A DNA stretch of 58,280 nucleotides from Bacteroidales bacterium (GCA_024695285.1 JAILIM010000015.1:1-58280); one strand, 5' to 3'. Positions 44,117 to 53,133 are shown, counted from the first letter of the stretch. Notes: generated by a model from the sequence alone, not told the origin. Numbers and translations: made by a program.

Positions 44117-45513
44117 TGCTGTTCGGAGATGCCGTAGCGGCGCAGCCTGTAGTAGTCATAATAGAGCATCAGCGACTCGAAGAACATCTTGCCCATAGCC
44201 TCGGCACCCCTGGGGGTGAAGTGGACATAGTCCGTGCCGGCAAGCTGCGGACGGGCCTTGACCCATTTGACCATAGAGTCCTTGCCGCCCATCGCCTGGT
44301 AGAGGTCCCAGTAGGCAGCGCCTGAATTGAGCGCCGCAGCCCTGAGGGAATCCACCATCATGGGCAGATGGGGATAGGTCTGCATCTTTCCGTTCACGCT
44401 TGTGGACATGTCCGACGGCCCTATGAACAGGATGGCGGCGTCAGGCATTACGGAATGGATGTGCCTTATCTGCTTTTCGATGCTGGTCTTGTATTCCGAA
44501 ATCGACTTGCTGCCCTTGCGGTAGGGCATGGCGTTGCCGCCGAACTGGAGTATGACGAGACGCACGTTGTCGTGCTCCGCATAATCCTTGAGCTGGGCGG
44601 TGCTGATGCGGGTGAATATGGTGCCCGAGCAGCCGCGCATGGGGATGTTGTCCACGCTGACGCCGAGGGTGTCGTCAAGCTGCATGCCGTAGATGTCAGC
44701 GCTGCCCCAGGTGGAAAAACGCACGCTGGTGCTGCTGTCGGGCAGGTCAATGACTATACGCCCGACACCGGAAGGATCCGTGACCGGACTCAGTTTCACC
44801 TGCTTGCTGCCGCATTTGACGTTGAGGGAGCCACCGACGTTGCCGGCCAGTAGTGTCAGCCTTCGGAATCGCCGGCTGGGCGACTGGTTGCTCTTGACGG
44901 CGGACACGGTCGTGTAGACGCTGGTGTCGATGCGGGCGCACTGGCCCATGACTCCGTAGCGGCCGTCGCTGCGTTTGCCGCCCTCTCCGAACACTATGCT
45001 GCGGCGCAGGCTGGCAGTCGAAGACTGGGACACGCAGAGCGTGTAATAGGGGCGGCCGAAGGGCAGCAGGCCGGGGCCGCCGCCACCGAACTTCTCCTGC
45101 AGGCCGGCGCGTATCGTGGACGTGATACGGTCCTCTTCAAGCTGTGAATCGCCGTAGTGGAGTATGCGCATGTGCTTCTCCCCGGCCTTTTCCAGCGCGC
45201 TGAACAGAGGGTCGAAAAGGGTCACGTCGTCGTTCGGGAAATAGAGTCGTGAGGGGCTCTCCTTCATATAAGTGTCGAACCTGTCCTGCTCGGACTGCCT
45301 TATGGCTTCAAGCCTCTGCTTAAGCAGCTCCTCCGGGCTTGGCCCTTCGGGTTCAGGCTCGCCGGGCACGAATGAGTCCGCCATTTCCGCCAGGGTGGGG
45401 AAGCGCAGGGACATGCTGCCGGCATGCAGGCCTTCTTCGGGGAAGACCAGGCAGATGCCAGCCAGCAGCAGATAGACGGCAAGTATGAAGAGCAGAACCT
45501 TATGACTTGACAT
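44113..45513 (-). CDS. Membrane-anchored SGNH/GDSL-type acetyltransferase or esterase
   Basis: 466 residues with one N-terminal membrane segment (KVLLFILAVYLLLAGICLVF), a Pro/Glu-rich stalk (EPEPEGPSPEELLKQRLEAI) and an SGNH domain: HYGDSQLEEDRI (GDS block I), LVILQFGGNAMPY (block III, GxN) and DYVHFTPRGAEAMG (block V). The insert between blocks I and III resembles a jelly-roll carbohydrate module. It is the first gene of the three-gene O-acylation operon; ATG 45513 lies 9 nt after TAAATTTG (45523-45530, minus strand). The stop overlaps the next ATG. Confidence 0.85.
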   Translation of the reverse strand: MSSHKVLLFILAVYLLLAGICLVFPEEGLHAGSMSLRFPTLAEMADSFVPGEPEPEGPSPEELLKQRLEAIRQSEQDRFDTYMKESPSRLYFPNDDVTLFDPLFSALEKAGEKHMRILHYGDSQLEEDRITSTIRAGLQEKFGGGGPGLLPFGRPYYTLCVSQSSTASLRRSIVFGEGGKRSDGRYGVMGQCARIDTSVYTTVSAVKSNQSPSRRFRRLTLLAGNVGGSLNVKCGSKQVKLSPVTDPSGVGRIVIDLPDSSTSVRFSTWGSADIYGMQLDDTLGVSVDNIPMRGCSGTIFTRISTAQLKDYAEHDNVRLVILQFGGNAMPYRKGSKSISEYKTSIEKQIRHIHSVMPDAAILFIGPSDMSTSVNGKMQTYPHLPMMVDSLRAAALNSGAAYWDLYQAMGGKDSMVKWVKARPQLAGTDYVHFTPRGAEAMGKMFFESLMLYYDYYRLRRYGISEQQ

Positions 45514-45522
45514 ATCAAGGCG

Positions 45523-45552
45523 CAAATTTAAAACAAATATTTATTATATTTG
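45523..45552. promoter_or_regulatory. Divergent promoter elements: SGNH operon (-) and small membrane protein (+)
   Basis: TAAATTTG on - (45523-45530) and TATATTTG on + (45545-45552) in an AT-rich spacer; both match TAnnTTTG exactly. Confidence 0.5.
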
Positions 45553-45574
45553 TGAACTCAAACACTTATTGAAT

Positions 45575-46006
45575 ATGAAGACCAAGATTTTGACCTGGAT
45601 AATCGTGATCCTGCTTCTTGCCGGAGCCGGCTTCGTGTTTTTCAAGTTCTATTTCGTTCTGGGCGAAGGCGTCAAGGCCGGAGAGCTCAATCAGATAGTC
45701 TATAAGGGATGGGTGTGGAAGACCTATGAAGGCCGTCTGATCCAGACCGGATTCCGCGGAGCGAAGAAAGGCACGGGCATCCAGTCCAACGAGTTCAATT
45801 TCTCGGTCGTGGACAAGGCGGTTGCAGATTCCCTCATGCGCTGCAGCGGGAAGATGGTGGAACTGCGCTACAAGGAGTATAACGGGATACTGCCCTGGAG
45901 AGGCATGCAGCGCTATATCGTGTATGAAATACTCTCGGTCGAGAGCCATTCGACCGTCAATTCCGAGATTCCTTTCGTGGTCTCGGGGGAAGAGATATCG
46001 CTCTAA
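45575..46006 (+). CDS. Small membrane-anchored conserved protein of unknown function
   Basis: 143 residues: one N-terminal membrane helix (ILTWIIVILLLAGAGFVFF), then a compact beta-rich domain with GWVWKTYEGRLIQTGF, ELRYKEYNGILPWRGMQRY and a C-terminal strand YIVYEILSVES. Similar Bacteroidetes proteins have been labelled 6-phosphogluconate dehydrogenase, which nothing in the sequence supports. ATG 45575 is preferred to TTG 45569. It overlaps the convergent S46 peptidase gene by 4 bp. Confidence 0.75.
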   Translation: MKTKILTWIIVILLLAGAGFVFFKFYFVLGEGVKAGELNQIVYKGWVWKTYEGRLIQTGFRGAKKGTGIQSNEFNFSVVDKAVADSLMRCSGKMVELRYKEYNGILPWRGMQRYIVYEILSVESHSTVNSEIPFVVSGEEISL

Positions 46007-48075
46007 TTCTTAACGATATCCATTTCATCGAGCAGCCATCCTGCGCCGCCTATACGTTCAATTATGAACAGCAGGTAGCGTATGTCGATGGATATGTTGC
46101 GGCAGTAGTCGGGGTCGAAGACCAGGTCGCTCATCGTGCCCTCCCAGACCCTGTCGAAATTGATTCCCACAAGTTCACCGTCGGCGTTCAGCACCGGGCT
46201 TCCGGAGTTGCCGCCAGAGGTGTGGTTGGTGGCGAGGAAGCAGACAGGCTGGGCCTCATGTCCGCCTTCAGCATAGATGTCGCGCAGTTTCTGGGGTATG
46301 TTGTAGTCGAAGATGTCGGGATTGTCTTTCTCGATGATACCTTTGAGGGTTGATACCGGGTTGTAATAGACTGCATCGCAGGGGCTGTATCCCTTGACCT
46401 GACCGTAAGCCACGCGCAGCGTCAGGTTGGCATCGGGGTAGAATGCCTTGCCGGGCTCGAACTCCATCTGTGCCTTCATATACTCGCGCATCGCGGCTTT
46501 CAGCTCGCGGTCGGCGGATGCGATAACCGGGCGCAGGTCGGTCTCGTACCAGCGCTGGAACGCGTTGTAGAGCTCGCAGGCCGGATCGGACTCGAGGGCC
46601 TTCAGGTCGGCTTTTGTCAGCGCGGAAACCTTGTCCCTGTCGGTGAAGATACTGCGGGCGAAGACATCGTCGCGCCATGCCGCCACGCTTCCGTAGGACG
46701 CCATTTTCTCCTTGAAATAAGCGGGCTTGAACTCATCTGGCATATTCTTGTTGAAGGCTTCCACGAGGGCAGCGAAGCACTCTTCGTCAATGGGACGGTA
46801 ATAGTCTTTGAAGAAGGAGGCAACGACGGGCTCGATCTTACGGCCGCCTTTCAGGTGGTTCTGTATGTTGGAAGCGAAATGCAGGATTTCTATGCTGCGT
46901 ATCGTCTCGTTGAAGTATTCGTAGGCAAGGTAGCTTGGCTGTCTGCGGTCATAGATTGCCTTGATGCGGGAAGTCAGGCCTTCGTATCGAGTGCCTTTTG
47001 CCCAGGCCTCGAAACGGTGTTCAAAGTTCTGTTTGGCTTCCACCGTGCGGAGACGGGCTATGCCTTTGGACTCTCCCTGCCATTTCTTCCAGGCGTTGGA
47101 AGTGGATGCATTCTTGGACGAATACTGAATGCGGACCGCCTGGCTTTGGGACATGTATTTCTTCTGTATGTCGAGACGCAGGGTGCGCAGGGCTATTTTC
47201 TGCGGGTCGGAGACTTCGCCTATGTAGCGGACTTCTTCGGAGTGGACGTATTCGCGGGTAGTGCCCGGGCATCCGTAAACGAAGGTGAAGTCGCCTTCCT
47301 GCAGGCCCCTGGTGGATATGCGGAAATGCCTGCGGGGCTTGTAGGGGACGTTGTCGGGGGAGTAGTCGGCAGGATTGCCGTCCTTGTCGGCATAGATGCG
47401 GAACACAGAAAAGTCACCGGTGTGCCTGGGCCACATCCAGTTGTCGGTGTCGCCGCCGAACTTGCCTATCGACGAAGGGGGTGCGCCGACGAGCCGGACG
47501 TCGCGGTAGATACGGTAGACGAAGAGGTAGTACTGGTTGGCATAGTAGAGAGCCTCGATGCTGGATTTTATGCCTTTGGCAGGATTATCTATGCTCTTGA
47601 TTATCAGCTTGGAATTGGCGGCGACCACGGAGTCCCGCTGCAACTCGCTCATGCCTTCCCTGAAGCCGCTCAGCACCTGGGCGGTCACTTCTTCCATACG
47701 GTCCAGGAAACTGACGCTTAGCCCCGGATTGGGGAGCTCTTCAGCAGGTGAGGAGGCCCAGAAGCCGTCCCGGAGATAATCGTGGCCGGTGGAGGAGTGG
47801 CGCTGTATGAAGCTGTAGCCGCAGTGGTGGTTGGTCAGCAGCAGGCCGCGGTCGGAGACGATCTCTCCAGTGCAGCCGCCCCCGAACAGCACGACGGCGT
47901 CTTTCAGGGATGCCTGGTTGATGCTGTAGATGTCTTCGGCGGAAAGCCGGCAGCCTTTCTGCCCCATGTCGTCTATACGTTTTGCTATTAGGGCCGGAAG
48001 CCACATTCCTTCGTCCGCTTTGGCGCAGGGTGCCAGCAGCGAAATGAGAATCAGTGAGATAAATATCCTTTTCAT
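46003..48075 (-). CDS. S46-family dipeptidyl-peptidase, DPP11-like
   Basis: 690 residues, signal peptide MKRIFISLILISLLAPCAKA. S46 catalytic triad: H84 in LLTNHHCGYSF, Asp in DTDNWMWPRHTGDFSVF (about 223) and S624 in TSGGNSGSPVLN. In this family the residue 18 positions after the nucleophile sets specificity: Gly in DPP7 (hydrophobic P1) and Arg in DPP11 (Asp/Glu P1). Here it is R642 (GINFDRVWEG), so an acidic-P1 dipeptidyl-peptidase is predicted. It works in the periplasm releasing dipeptides for amino-acid fermentation. A CATCTTTG element (one mismatch) lies 4 nt before the ATG. It is divergent from the deformylase-like gene. Confidence 0.93.
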   Translation of the reverse strand: MKRIFISLILISLLAPCAKADEGMWLPALIAKRIDDMGQKGCRLSAEDIYSINQASLKDAVVLFGGGCTGEIVSDRGLLLTNHHCGYSFIQRHSSTGHDYLRDGFWASSPAEELPNPGLSVSFLDRMEEVTAQVLSGFREGMSELQRDSVVAANSKLIIKSIDNPAKGIKSSIEALYYANQYYLFVYRIYRDVRLVGAPPSSIGKFGGDTDNWMWPRHTGDFSVFRIYADKDGNPADYSPDNVPYKPRRHFRISTRGLQEGDFTFVYGCPGTTREYVHSEEVRYIGEVSDPQKIALRTLRLDIQKKYMSQSQAVRIQYSSKNASTSNAWKKWQGESKGIARLRTVEAKQNFEHRFEAWAKGTRYEGLTSRIKAIYDRRQPSYLAYEYFNETIRSIEILHFASNIQNHLKGGRKIEPVVASFFKDYYRPIDEECFAALVEAFNKNMPDEFKPAYFKEKMASYGSVAAWRDDVFARSIFTDRDKVSALTKADLKALESDPACELYNAFQRWYETDLRPVIASADRELKAAMREYMKAQMEFEPGKAFYPDANLTLRVAYGQVKGYSPCDAVYYNPVSTLKGIIEKDNPDIFDYNIPQKLRDIYAEGGHEAQPVCFLATNHTSGGNSGSPVLNADGELVGINFDRVWEGTMSDLVFDPDYCRNISIDIRYLLFIIERIGGAGWLLDEMDIVKN

Positions 48076-48100
48076 TCTTCAAAGATGCGAAAAATAATTG

Positions 48101-48108
48101 TATTTTTG
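48101..48108 (+). promoter_or_regulatory. -7 promoter element of the exported peptide deformylase gene
   Basis: TATTTTTG, 21 nt upstream of the ATG at 48130; divergent from the S46 peptidase gene. Confidence 0.45.
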
Positions 48109-48129
48109 CGGTACAAGCAGATTATTCTT

Positions 48130-48714
48130 ATGAAGTTACGCAGTTATCTGGCGGGTATTGCCGCCATTGCTTCCTTTGCCGGATGTGCGAGTCCGGCCGT
48201 CTGGACCGAGTCCGAACGAAAGCTGATAGACACTCCGGATTCAGTGATGCGTGTGCTGACAATCGCGGATGAGGCCGATTCTCTTCTGCTGCGGCAGCCC
48301 AGCGCTGACATATCAGCGGCGGAACTTGCCGATCCTTTGTATGCGGAGCTAGCCCGGAAGATGGTCGCGACCGTGACCAGCCCCGAGCAGGACGGAGTGG
48401 GCATCGCCGGCCCGCAGGTGGGAATCCTGAGGCGCATCGTTGCCGTGCAGCGCTTCGACAAGCCGGGCGAGCCGTTCGAAGTCTACCCCAACATACGCAT
48501 AACGGAAAAGCGCGGGGAGACTGAATACGGTCGGGAAGGTTGCCTGTCAGTGCCCGGCAGACGCGGGGACGTGTTGCGTTACAAGGATATCGATATCACC
48601 TACACGGCACCGTCGGGACGCGACACCACTGAAAGGGTGGAGGGTTTCACGGCCGTCATTTTCCAGCACGAGACCGACCACCTGGACGGCATTCTGTATA
48701 TCGACAAGTTGTAG
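48130..48714 (+). CDS. Peptide deformylase-family lipoprotein (predicted exported)
   Basis: 194 residues. The three deformylase motifs are complete: GVGIAGPQVG (89-98, family GxGLAAPQxG), EGCLS (136-140, metal-ligand Cys138) and QHETDH (179-184, His180 and His184 ligands, Glu181 catalytic). Yet the protein begins with MKLRSYLAGIAAIASFAGCA, a lipoprotein-type signal with Cys19, and carries about 60 extra residues before the catalytic core. Deformylases act co-translationally in the cytoplasm, so an exported one would need another substrate, for example formyl-peptides outside the cell. A start further upstream (48085) would lie before the promoter element; a cytoplasmic form starting at M40 or M78 would lack part of the fold. 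Confidence 0.82.
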   Translation: MKLRSYLAGIAAIASFAGCASPAVWTESERKLIDTPDSVMRVLTIADEADSLLLRQPSADISAAELADPLYAELARKMVATVTSPEQDGVGIAGPQVGILRRIVAVQRFDKPGEPFEVYPNIRITEKRGETEYGREGCLSVPGRRGDVLRYKDIDITYTAPSGRDTTERVEGFTAVIFQHETDHLDGILYIDKL

Positions 48715-48717
48715 CGG

Positions 48718-50112
48718 CTAGCCAAGCATCCTGCGCACCAGCCCCATGAACTTATAGGGCATGTAGCGGAACTTCAGGTCAACGCATGTAGGTGTCACGA
48801 ACACAGAGCGTTCGTGGCTGAAAGCAAGGAAGCTGCGCTCGCTGTGGTAGCTGCCCATTCCGGAATTTCCGACGCCTCCGAAAGGAATCTTGCTGTTGGA
48901 GACGTGCATTATCACGTCGTTGATGCAGGCTCCGCCCGAAGTCGTGCGTGACAGTATATCCCACCCGTCCGCTTTCCGGCCGAAATAATAGAATGCCAGC
49001 GGCTTCTCACGGCCGGTGACGAAATTCTCGACCTCGCTCCTTTCCCGGAACGTGAGGATGGGGAATATGGGCCCGAAGATTTCTTCCTGCATCACGGGCG
49101 CATCGGGGCTGACTCCGTCCAGCAGCGTGGGCTCGAACCAACGTGTGGCGGGATCCGAGTGCCCGCCGGCTATCACGGTGCCGTCTTTCAGATAGCCGTT
49201 CAGACGCTGGAATGCGCGGTCGTGGACCACGTGGACATAATGTGTGGCGTTCTGCGTGCCATCGGGATACAGGCCTGCAAGCTCCTTTTTGAATGCCTCC
49301 ACGAACGCGTCCTTGATGTCTTCGTGCAGGAACAGGTAGTCGGGAGCTATGCATGTCTGTCCGCTGTTAAGACACTTTCCCCAGACTATCCTGCGGGCGG
49401 CTATCTCTATGTTGGCGTCCTTGTCCACTATGCAGGGGCTCTTGCCGCCAAGTTCAAGCACAAGCGGCGTCAGGTATTTTGACTGCGCCTCCATGACCAG
49501 CTTCCCGAGAGCAGGACTTCCTGTAAAGAACACAAGGTCGTAGCGCTGCTCGAGCAGGATGGAGTTGACTTCACGGTTGCCCTGGACCACGGCTACATAG
49601 TTCTCGTCGAAGGTTTCAGCAATCATTGCCTCGAGGGTGGCTGAGACGTTGGGGACATACGGAGACGGCTTCAGGATTGCCGTACAGCCGGCGGAAATCG
49701 CACCCACGAGGGGACTGAGCAGCAGTTGCACCGGGTAGTTCCAGGGAGAGACAATCAGGGTGCAGCCAAGGGGCTCACGGATGATGTAGCTGGACGAGGG
49801 AACGCCGGTGACGGGGGTCGGACGCTTCCTGCGCGCCGCCCATCTGCCGAGGTGCTTCAGTGCATCGGAGATTTCGCCGTACACGAGGCCGATTTCAGTC
49901 AGGTATGCCTCTTCGCCGGACTTGTGGAGGTCGGCCCACAGTGCGTCGAGAAGGGGTTTTTCCCATTTGCGGATGGCCGACTGCAGGGCCTTCAGCTGCC
50001 GTTTGCGGTATTTCAGGTCACGGGTCTCGCAGGTGGCAAAAAAGGCCCGCTGGCCTTTTACGATGGCCTCTATCCGTTCCCTGGACGTGTTGGTGATTGT
50101 AGCCATATTCAT
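48718..50112 (-). CDS. Class 3 aldehyde dehydrogenase (ALDH3/YwdH-like)
   Basis: 464 residues, cytoplasmic. Typical ALDH3 features: IVSPWNYPVQLLL (about residues 119-131), LVFFTGSPALGK (cofactor loop), the general-base motif LVLELGGKSP and catalytic Cys in CLNSGQTCIAPDY (about 240-252), and the hydrophobic C-terminus RYMPYKFMGLVRRMLG that can associate with membranes. ALDH3 enzymes oxidise fatty or aromatic aldehydes with NAD(P)+. The ATG overlaps the upstream stop codon (ATGA at 50109-50112), so it is coupled to an exported protein of unknown role. A second ATG (50106) is a possible start. Confidence 0.93.
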   Translation of the reverse strand: MNMATITNTSRERIEAIVKGQRAFFATCETRDLKYRKRQLKALQSAIRKWEKPLLDALWADLHKSGEEAYLTEIGLVYGEISDALKHLGRWAARRKRPTPVTGVPSSSYIIREPLGCTLIVSPWNYPVQLLLSPLVGAISAGCTAILKPSPYVPNVSATLEAMIAETFDENYVAVVQGNREVNSILLEQRYDLVFFTGSPALGKLVMEAQSKYLTPLVLELGGKSPCIVDKDANIEIAARRIVWGKCLNSGQTCIAPDYLFLHEDIKDAFVEAFKKELAGLYPDGTQNATHYVHVVHDRAFQRLNGYLKDGTVIAGGHSDPATRWFEPTLLDGVSPDAPVMQEEIFGPIFPILTFRERSEVENFVTGREKPLAFYYFGRKADGWDILSRTTSGGACINDVIMHVSNSKIPFGGVGNSGMGSYHSERSFLAFSHERSVFVTPTCVDLKFRYMPYKFMGLVRRMLG

Positions 50113-51131
50113 TTATGTGTTAATTCATTGGGTAAGAGATAGTCCGTGCTGTCGCCCCTGAGCCACCAGCTGCCGTCTTCCAGCATCTTGCGGTACTTCT
50201 GCCCGAAGATGGCTCCGTAGTGGTTGATCATGTCTTCCTGCTTGTCGGAGCCCTCGATGAAGAAGGAACCTATGCTCTCCGCGTCGGCGACAATGAGACC
50301 CTTTAGTTCAGGGCGCAGCATGCCGTAAAGTGCAATGCCGAACAGGTGGTACCAGGCTCCATAATTGTCTCCGGCTTCCGAGGAGTCGTGGCGGATGTAG
50401 GCAAGCTTTTGCTGAAGCGGGTCCTTATAGCGGCCTTTCCTGTGCGGGTCGGATGTGAGTATGTTCTCGCATGCCAGAAAAGTCAGGTAGATATTGCCGC
50501 GGTTCAGGACATAGCTCTCTTCGAAGAGTTCGTGCGGCTGGACACTGCGGTCCGGCTTGCTCATAATAAAGTTTGTCAGGGCGGTTTCAGTGCCGGTCAC
50601 GCAGTATTTTGACGTCCAGCCGCAGGCCAGGCACAAGAAGAGTTTGCTGCGTCCCAGAAGGGGGGCAGGGAAGTCCTGCTGATAACCTGAGATATGACGC
50701 CCAAGCCTGTGCCAGTAGGCGCGGGGCAGATATTCCTTTGCCTCAGGAGACCATTGGTGCTCTTCGCCAAGGGTTGGGAAGATATCCGGGAAATGGCCTC
50801 GCATAATCTCCGCGCACTTGTTCAGCAGACGTTCGATGTCTATGGGAACGGAGCGGCCGATTACGAACGGCTCGTTGTTGAGCACGGCATCTTCCCGGCG
50901 TTTGTTGTCGACTGATTGCGGAAGGGGCTTGCCGCCGAATATGATGATTCCAAGCTTGATGGGAATCGTGTCGAGCCTGCGGATCAAGTGGGCGTCACCT
51001 GCCGGGTCGACCAGCTGCAGGCTGTCCTGCTGGTACAGTTCAGCCACATAGGACTTCTCGATCTGCCTGATGAACTCTTTATTCTGCCCGAAAGCAAAGG
51101 GAGATGCTGCCGACAGTAAAGCCAGCAACAC
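50109..51131 (-). CDS. Exported protein of unknown function
   Basis: 340 residues from GTG 51131, which gives the signal peptide MLLALLSAASPFAFG. Longer in-frame extensions to 51302 lie upstream of a TACATTTG element (51165-51172, minus strand) and give no sensible N-terminus. Recognisable stretches are IKLGIIIFGGKPLPQ, YLPRAYWHRLGRHISGYQQD and a Trp-rich C-terminus (DGSWWLRGDSTDYLL), but I know no family for it. The middle mentions Cys residues in LFLCLACGWTSKYC. It is translationally coupled to the aldehyde dehydrogenase downstream. Confidence 0.6.
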   Translation of the reverse strand: MLLALLSAASPFAFGQNKEFIRQIEKSYVAELYQQDSLQLVDPAGDAHLIRRLDTIPIKLGIIIFGGKPLPQSVDNKRREDAVLNNEPFVIGRSVPIDIERLLNKCAEIMRGHFPDIFPTLGEEHQWSPEAKEYLPRAYWHRLGRHISGYQQDFPAPLLGRSKLFLCLACGWTSKYCVTGTETALTNFIMSKPDRSVQPHELFEESYVLNRGNIYLTFLACENILTSDPHRKGRYKDPLQQKLAYIRHDSSEAGDNYGAWYHLFGIALYGMLRPELKGLIVADAESIGSFFIEGSDKQEDMINHYGAIFGQKYRKMLEDGSWWLRGDSTDYLLPNELTHK

Positions 51132-51389
51132 GGACTTGATTATTACTCGCCTCGGAAGCACACACAAATGTAGGAAATAGTCTGCATATAGGCAAAAAAA
51201 GGGCGACCGGCCGTCGGTCATTACTGAAGAACTGCTGACCTGATGCGTATCTACCGAAGGATCAATCAAGAGCAAATCGCTGAACGCAATGAAATAATTC
51301 ACATTCTTTCCTGCGAGCGCAAAAATTCGTAAATTTGGAGTTGGAATTGATAGACATTTGGCTTAATCTTTGTAATGTAAGCGGTTGTT

Positions 51390-51917
51390 ATGAAAAAGAT
51401 TATTTGCCTTATTTGTGCGGTCGTCCTGGCGGCAAGTGCTTTTGCGCAGAGCAGCCTTTTCCGCCACCGGCTTGAGATTGCAAGCGTCAATACCGAGGAG
51501 AACGGAGTTAACCTGCAGGTGTTCAAGATGGGTGACACGGGTCGTTATTACCTGTCTGTCGGCACTCTCGGCATAGGTGACGATTATATTCAGGTCCAGA
51601 TTGATCCTATTTCCGAACTGTTTATCCCTCTTGGTGATAATCTTGGGGAGGCCTACGAGGCGCTCCAAGGCATCCAGGCATGCTATAAAATGGACGATGG
51701 AGAATCATCCCAGATTGATGGATGCCTTTCCGTCGCTTATCCCAATGACCAGTTGGAGCCGGTCAGGTTGACGTATATGAAACTTCCGCTCAGCAATATT
51801 CTGGAGTTCAGCATCAGCCGCGGGGAATGGATTCGCGCAACTCACGTTCCCAGGATGGAGTTCAGATCCCTGGTAAACGGCGTGAAGTTCTATAAAAAGC
51901 TGCACCAGAAGGAGTAA
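51390..51917 (+). CDS. Small exported protein of unknown function
   Basis: 175 residues, signal peptide MKKIICLICAVVLAASAFA. The mature part looks beta-rich (VNLQVFKMGDTGRYYLSVGT, EFSISRGEWIRATHVP) with no recognised family. It stands alone; the preceding 258 nt (51132-51389) hold only the opposite-strand promoter and AT-rich sequence. It ends 8 nt before the convergent LOG-family gene. Confidence 0.7.
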   Translation: MKKIICLICAVVLAASAFAQSSLFRHRLEIASVNTEENGVNLQVFKMGDTGRYYLSVGTLGIGDDYIQVQIDPISELFIPLGDNLGEAYEALQGIQACYKMDDGESSQIDGCLSVAYPNDQLEPVRLTYMKLPLSNILEFSISRGEWIRATHVPRMEFRSLVNGVKFYKKLHQKE

Positions 51918-51925
51918 GTCCGCTC

Positions 51926-53047
51926 CTAGCGTCCGAAGGACATTATGGCATCCACCGCTTCCTGAGGAGTATCTGCTATAGAAAGTATGAGATTCTTGTA
52001 GCGTCCCTTTTCCAGAAGGTTCTGCAGAAACGGATAAACAGGTACGTCTTCGGTGAAGAATTTCTTGCCGAGGAAGACCATGGGTGAGGCATAGCCGAAG
52101 GTCTCGTAATGGTTCTGGGCGGCATCCTGGAATATCTCCTGGAGCGTGCCGGCGGCGCCGGGGGAGTAGATGATTCCGCCTTTGGCTATTGTCAGGAGTA
52201 TGTCTTCGCGGACGCTGTTCTGGAAGTATTTAGCTATTTCGGAGGCGAATGGGGTGGCCGGCTCGTGACCGTAGAACCATGTGGGGATGCCGAGGCTGTG
52301 ATACTCTTCTTTTCGAGGATATTTTTTTTGCACTGCAAAGGCGGTGCTAAGCCAACCGCTGTCCCGGAATGTAGGAGCGACGGCAAGCATGGACAGGGCG
52401 TCATCCAGCTCTGCTGTGGAGCGTCCCGCCATCCAGGCTCCGAAGTGGGTGGCTTCCATGGCCCCGGGACCTCCGCCCGAGCACATCAGTCGGCCTTTTT
52501 CGGTCAGGGCCTTGCTGATGAGGGCAACTTCGCGGAACGAGGGGTCGCTGCGCTTGATGGCGTGGCCTCCCATAACGGCGACTATGCTTTTCTCGTCATA
52601 GCGGGCCAGGAAGTCGCCCATCGCGTCGCCGATGGCATGGTCGTGAAGTGAGCGTCCGAGCGTGTCGATGATGTCCCTGGCTTCCTTGCCGCGGAGTATG
52701 TAATCTTTGTAGACGTTGGTGTCGTAGCAGGTTTCGAACGATTCTTCCCTGTCTGGGTCGAAGCCGGCATAGAGGCTCTCTCCGTTGTACAGCTCGCTCC
52801 TGAATGCGTTGTAGGCAAGTTTCAGCTGGGGGAACACCGTGCATCCCGGACCCAGGGTGGACAGCACCTCCTGCGGAAGCCGGCAGCCCAGGAAGCAGCA
52901 GTCCCGGAACATCTGCCCGGATGCCGCATACTTCGGCACTTTCGTGAAGTCAATATCCTGGAAAACACAATGATAAACATGCCCGAGCTTGTCCGGGGCG
53001 GGGAGATTGCTGATGCTCTCGATCTCTTTGTAGGGCTGAATGGTCAT
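51926..53047 (-). CDS. LOG-family (TIGR00730-type) Rossmann protein
   Basis: 373 residues from ATG 53047 (MTIQPYKEIE). The LOG phosphoribohydrolase motifs are present in slightly altered form: SGGGPGAMEA (about 211-220) and PGAAGTLQEIF (family PGGxGTxxE). An N-terminal extension of about 150 residues places it in the longer subgroup rather than the ~190-residue cytokinin-activating LOG proteins. LOG enzymes cleave the N-glycosidic bond of nucleoside 5'-monophosphates. Some are mislabelled lysine decarboxylase. TATATTCG (one mismatch) lies 16 nt upstream of the start. The gene is divergent from the TlpA gene. Confidence 0.85.
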   Translation of the reverse strand: MTIQPYKEIESISNLPAPDKLGHVYHCVFQDIDFTKVPKYAASGQMFRDCCFLGCRLPQEVLSTLGPGCTVFPQLKLAYNAFRSELYNGESLYAGFDPDREESFETCYDTNVYKDYILRGKEARDIIDTLGRSLHDHAIGDAMGDFLARYDEKSIVAVMGGHAIKRSDPSFREVALISKALTEKGRLMCSGGGPGAMEATHFGAWMAGRSTAELDDALSMLAVAPTFRDSGWLSTAFAVQKKYPRKEEYHSLGIPTWFYGHEPATPFASEIAKYFQNSVREDILLTIAKGGIIYSPGAAGTLQEIFQDAAQNHYETFGYASPMVFLGKKFFTEDVPVYPFLQNLLEKGRYKNLILSIADTPQEAVDAIMSFGR

Positions 53048-53121
53048 AGTTCCTGATTTTCCACGAATATAACGGTATTCAGGGAGAAATACAAGCGGTA
53101 GTATCATTCGGTTTTTTTATG

Positions 53122-53129
53122 TAAGTTTG
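53122..53129 (+). promoter_or_regulatory. -7 promoter element of the tlpA/steroid-reductase operon
   Basis: TAAGTTTG ends 4 nt before the ATG at 53134, predicting a leaderless transcript for the first gene. Confidence 0.5.
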
Positions 53130-53133
53130 CAGT

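Noticed and set aside
45575..46006. 6-phosphogluconate dehydrogenase
   Set aside because: At 143 residues with an N-terminal membrane helix and no Rossmann motif it cannot be this enzyme; the name is an inherited mislabel for similar proteins.
51926..53047. Lysine decarboxylase
   Set aside because: The protein has LOG-family Rossmann motifs and no pyridoxal-phosphate fold.
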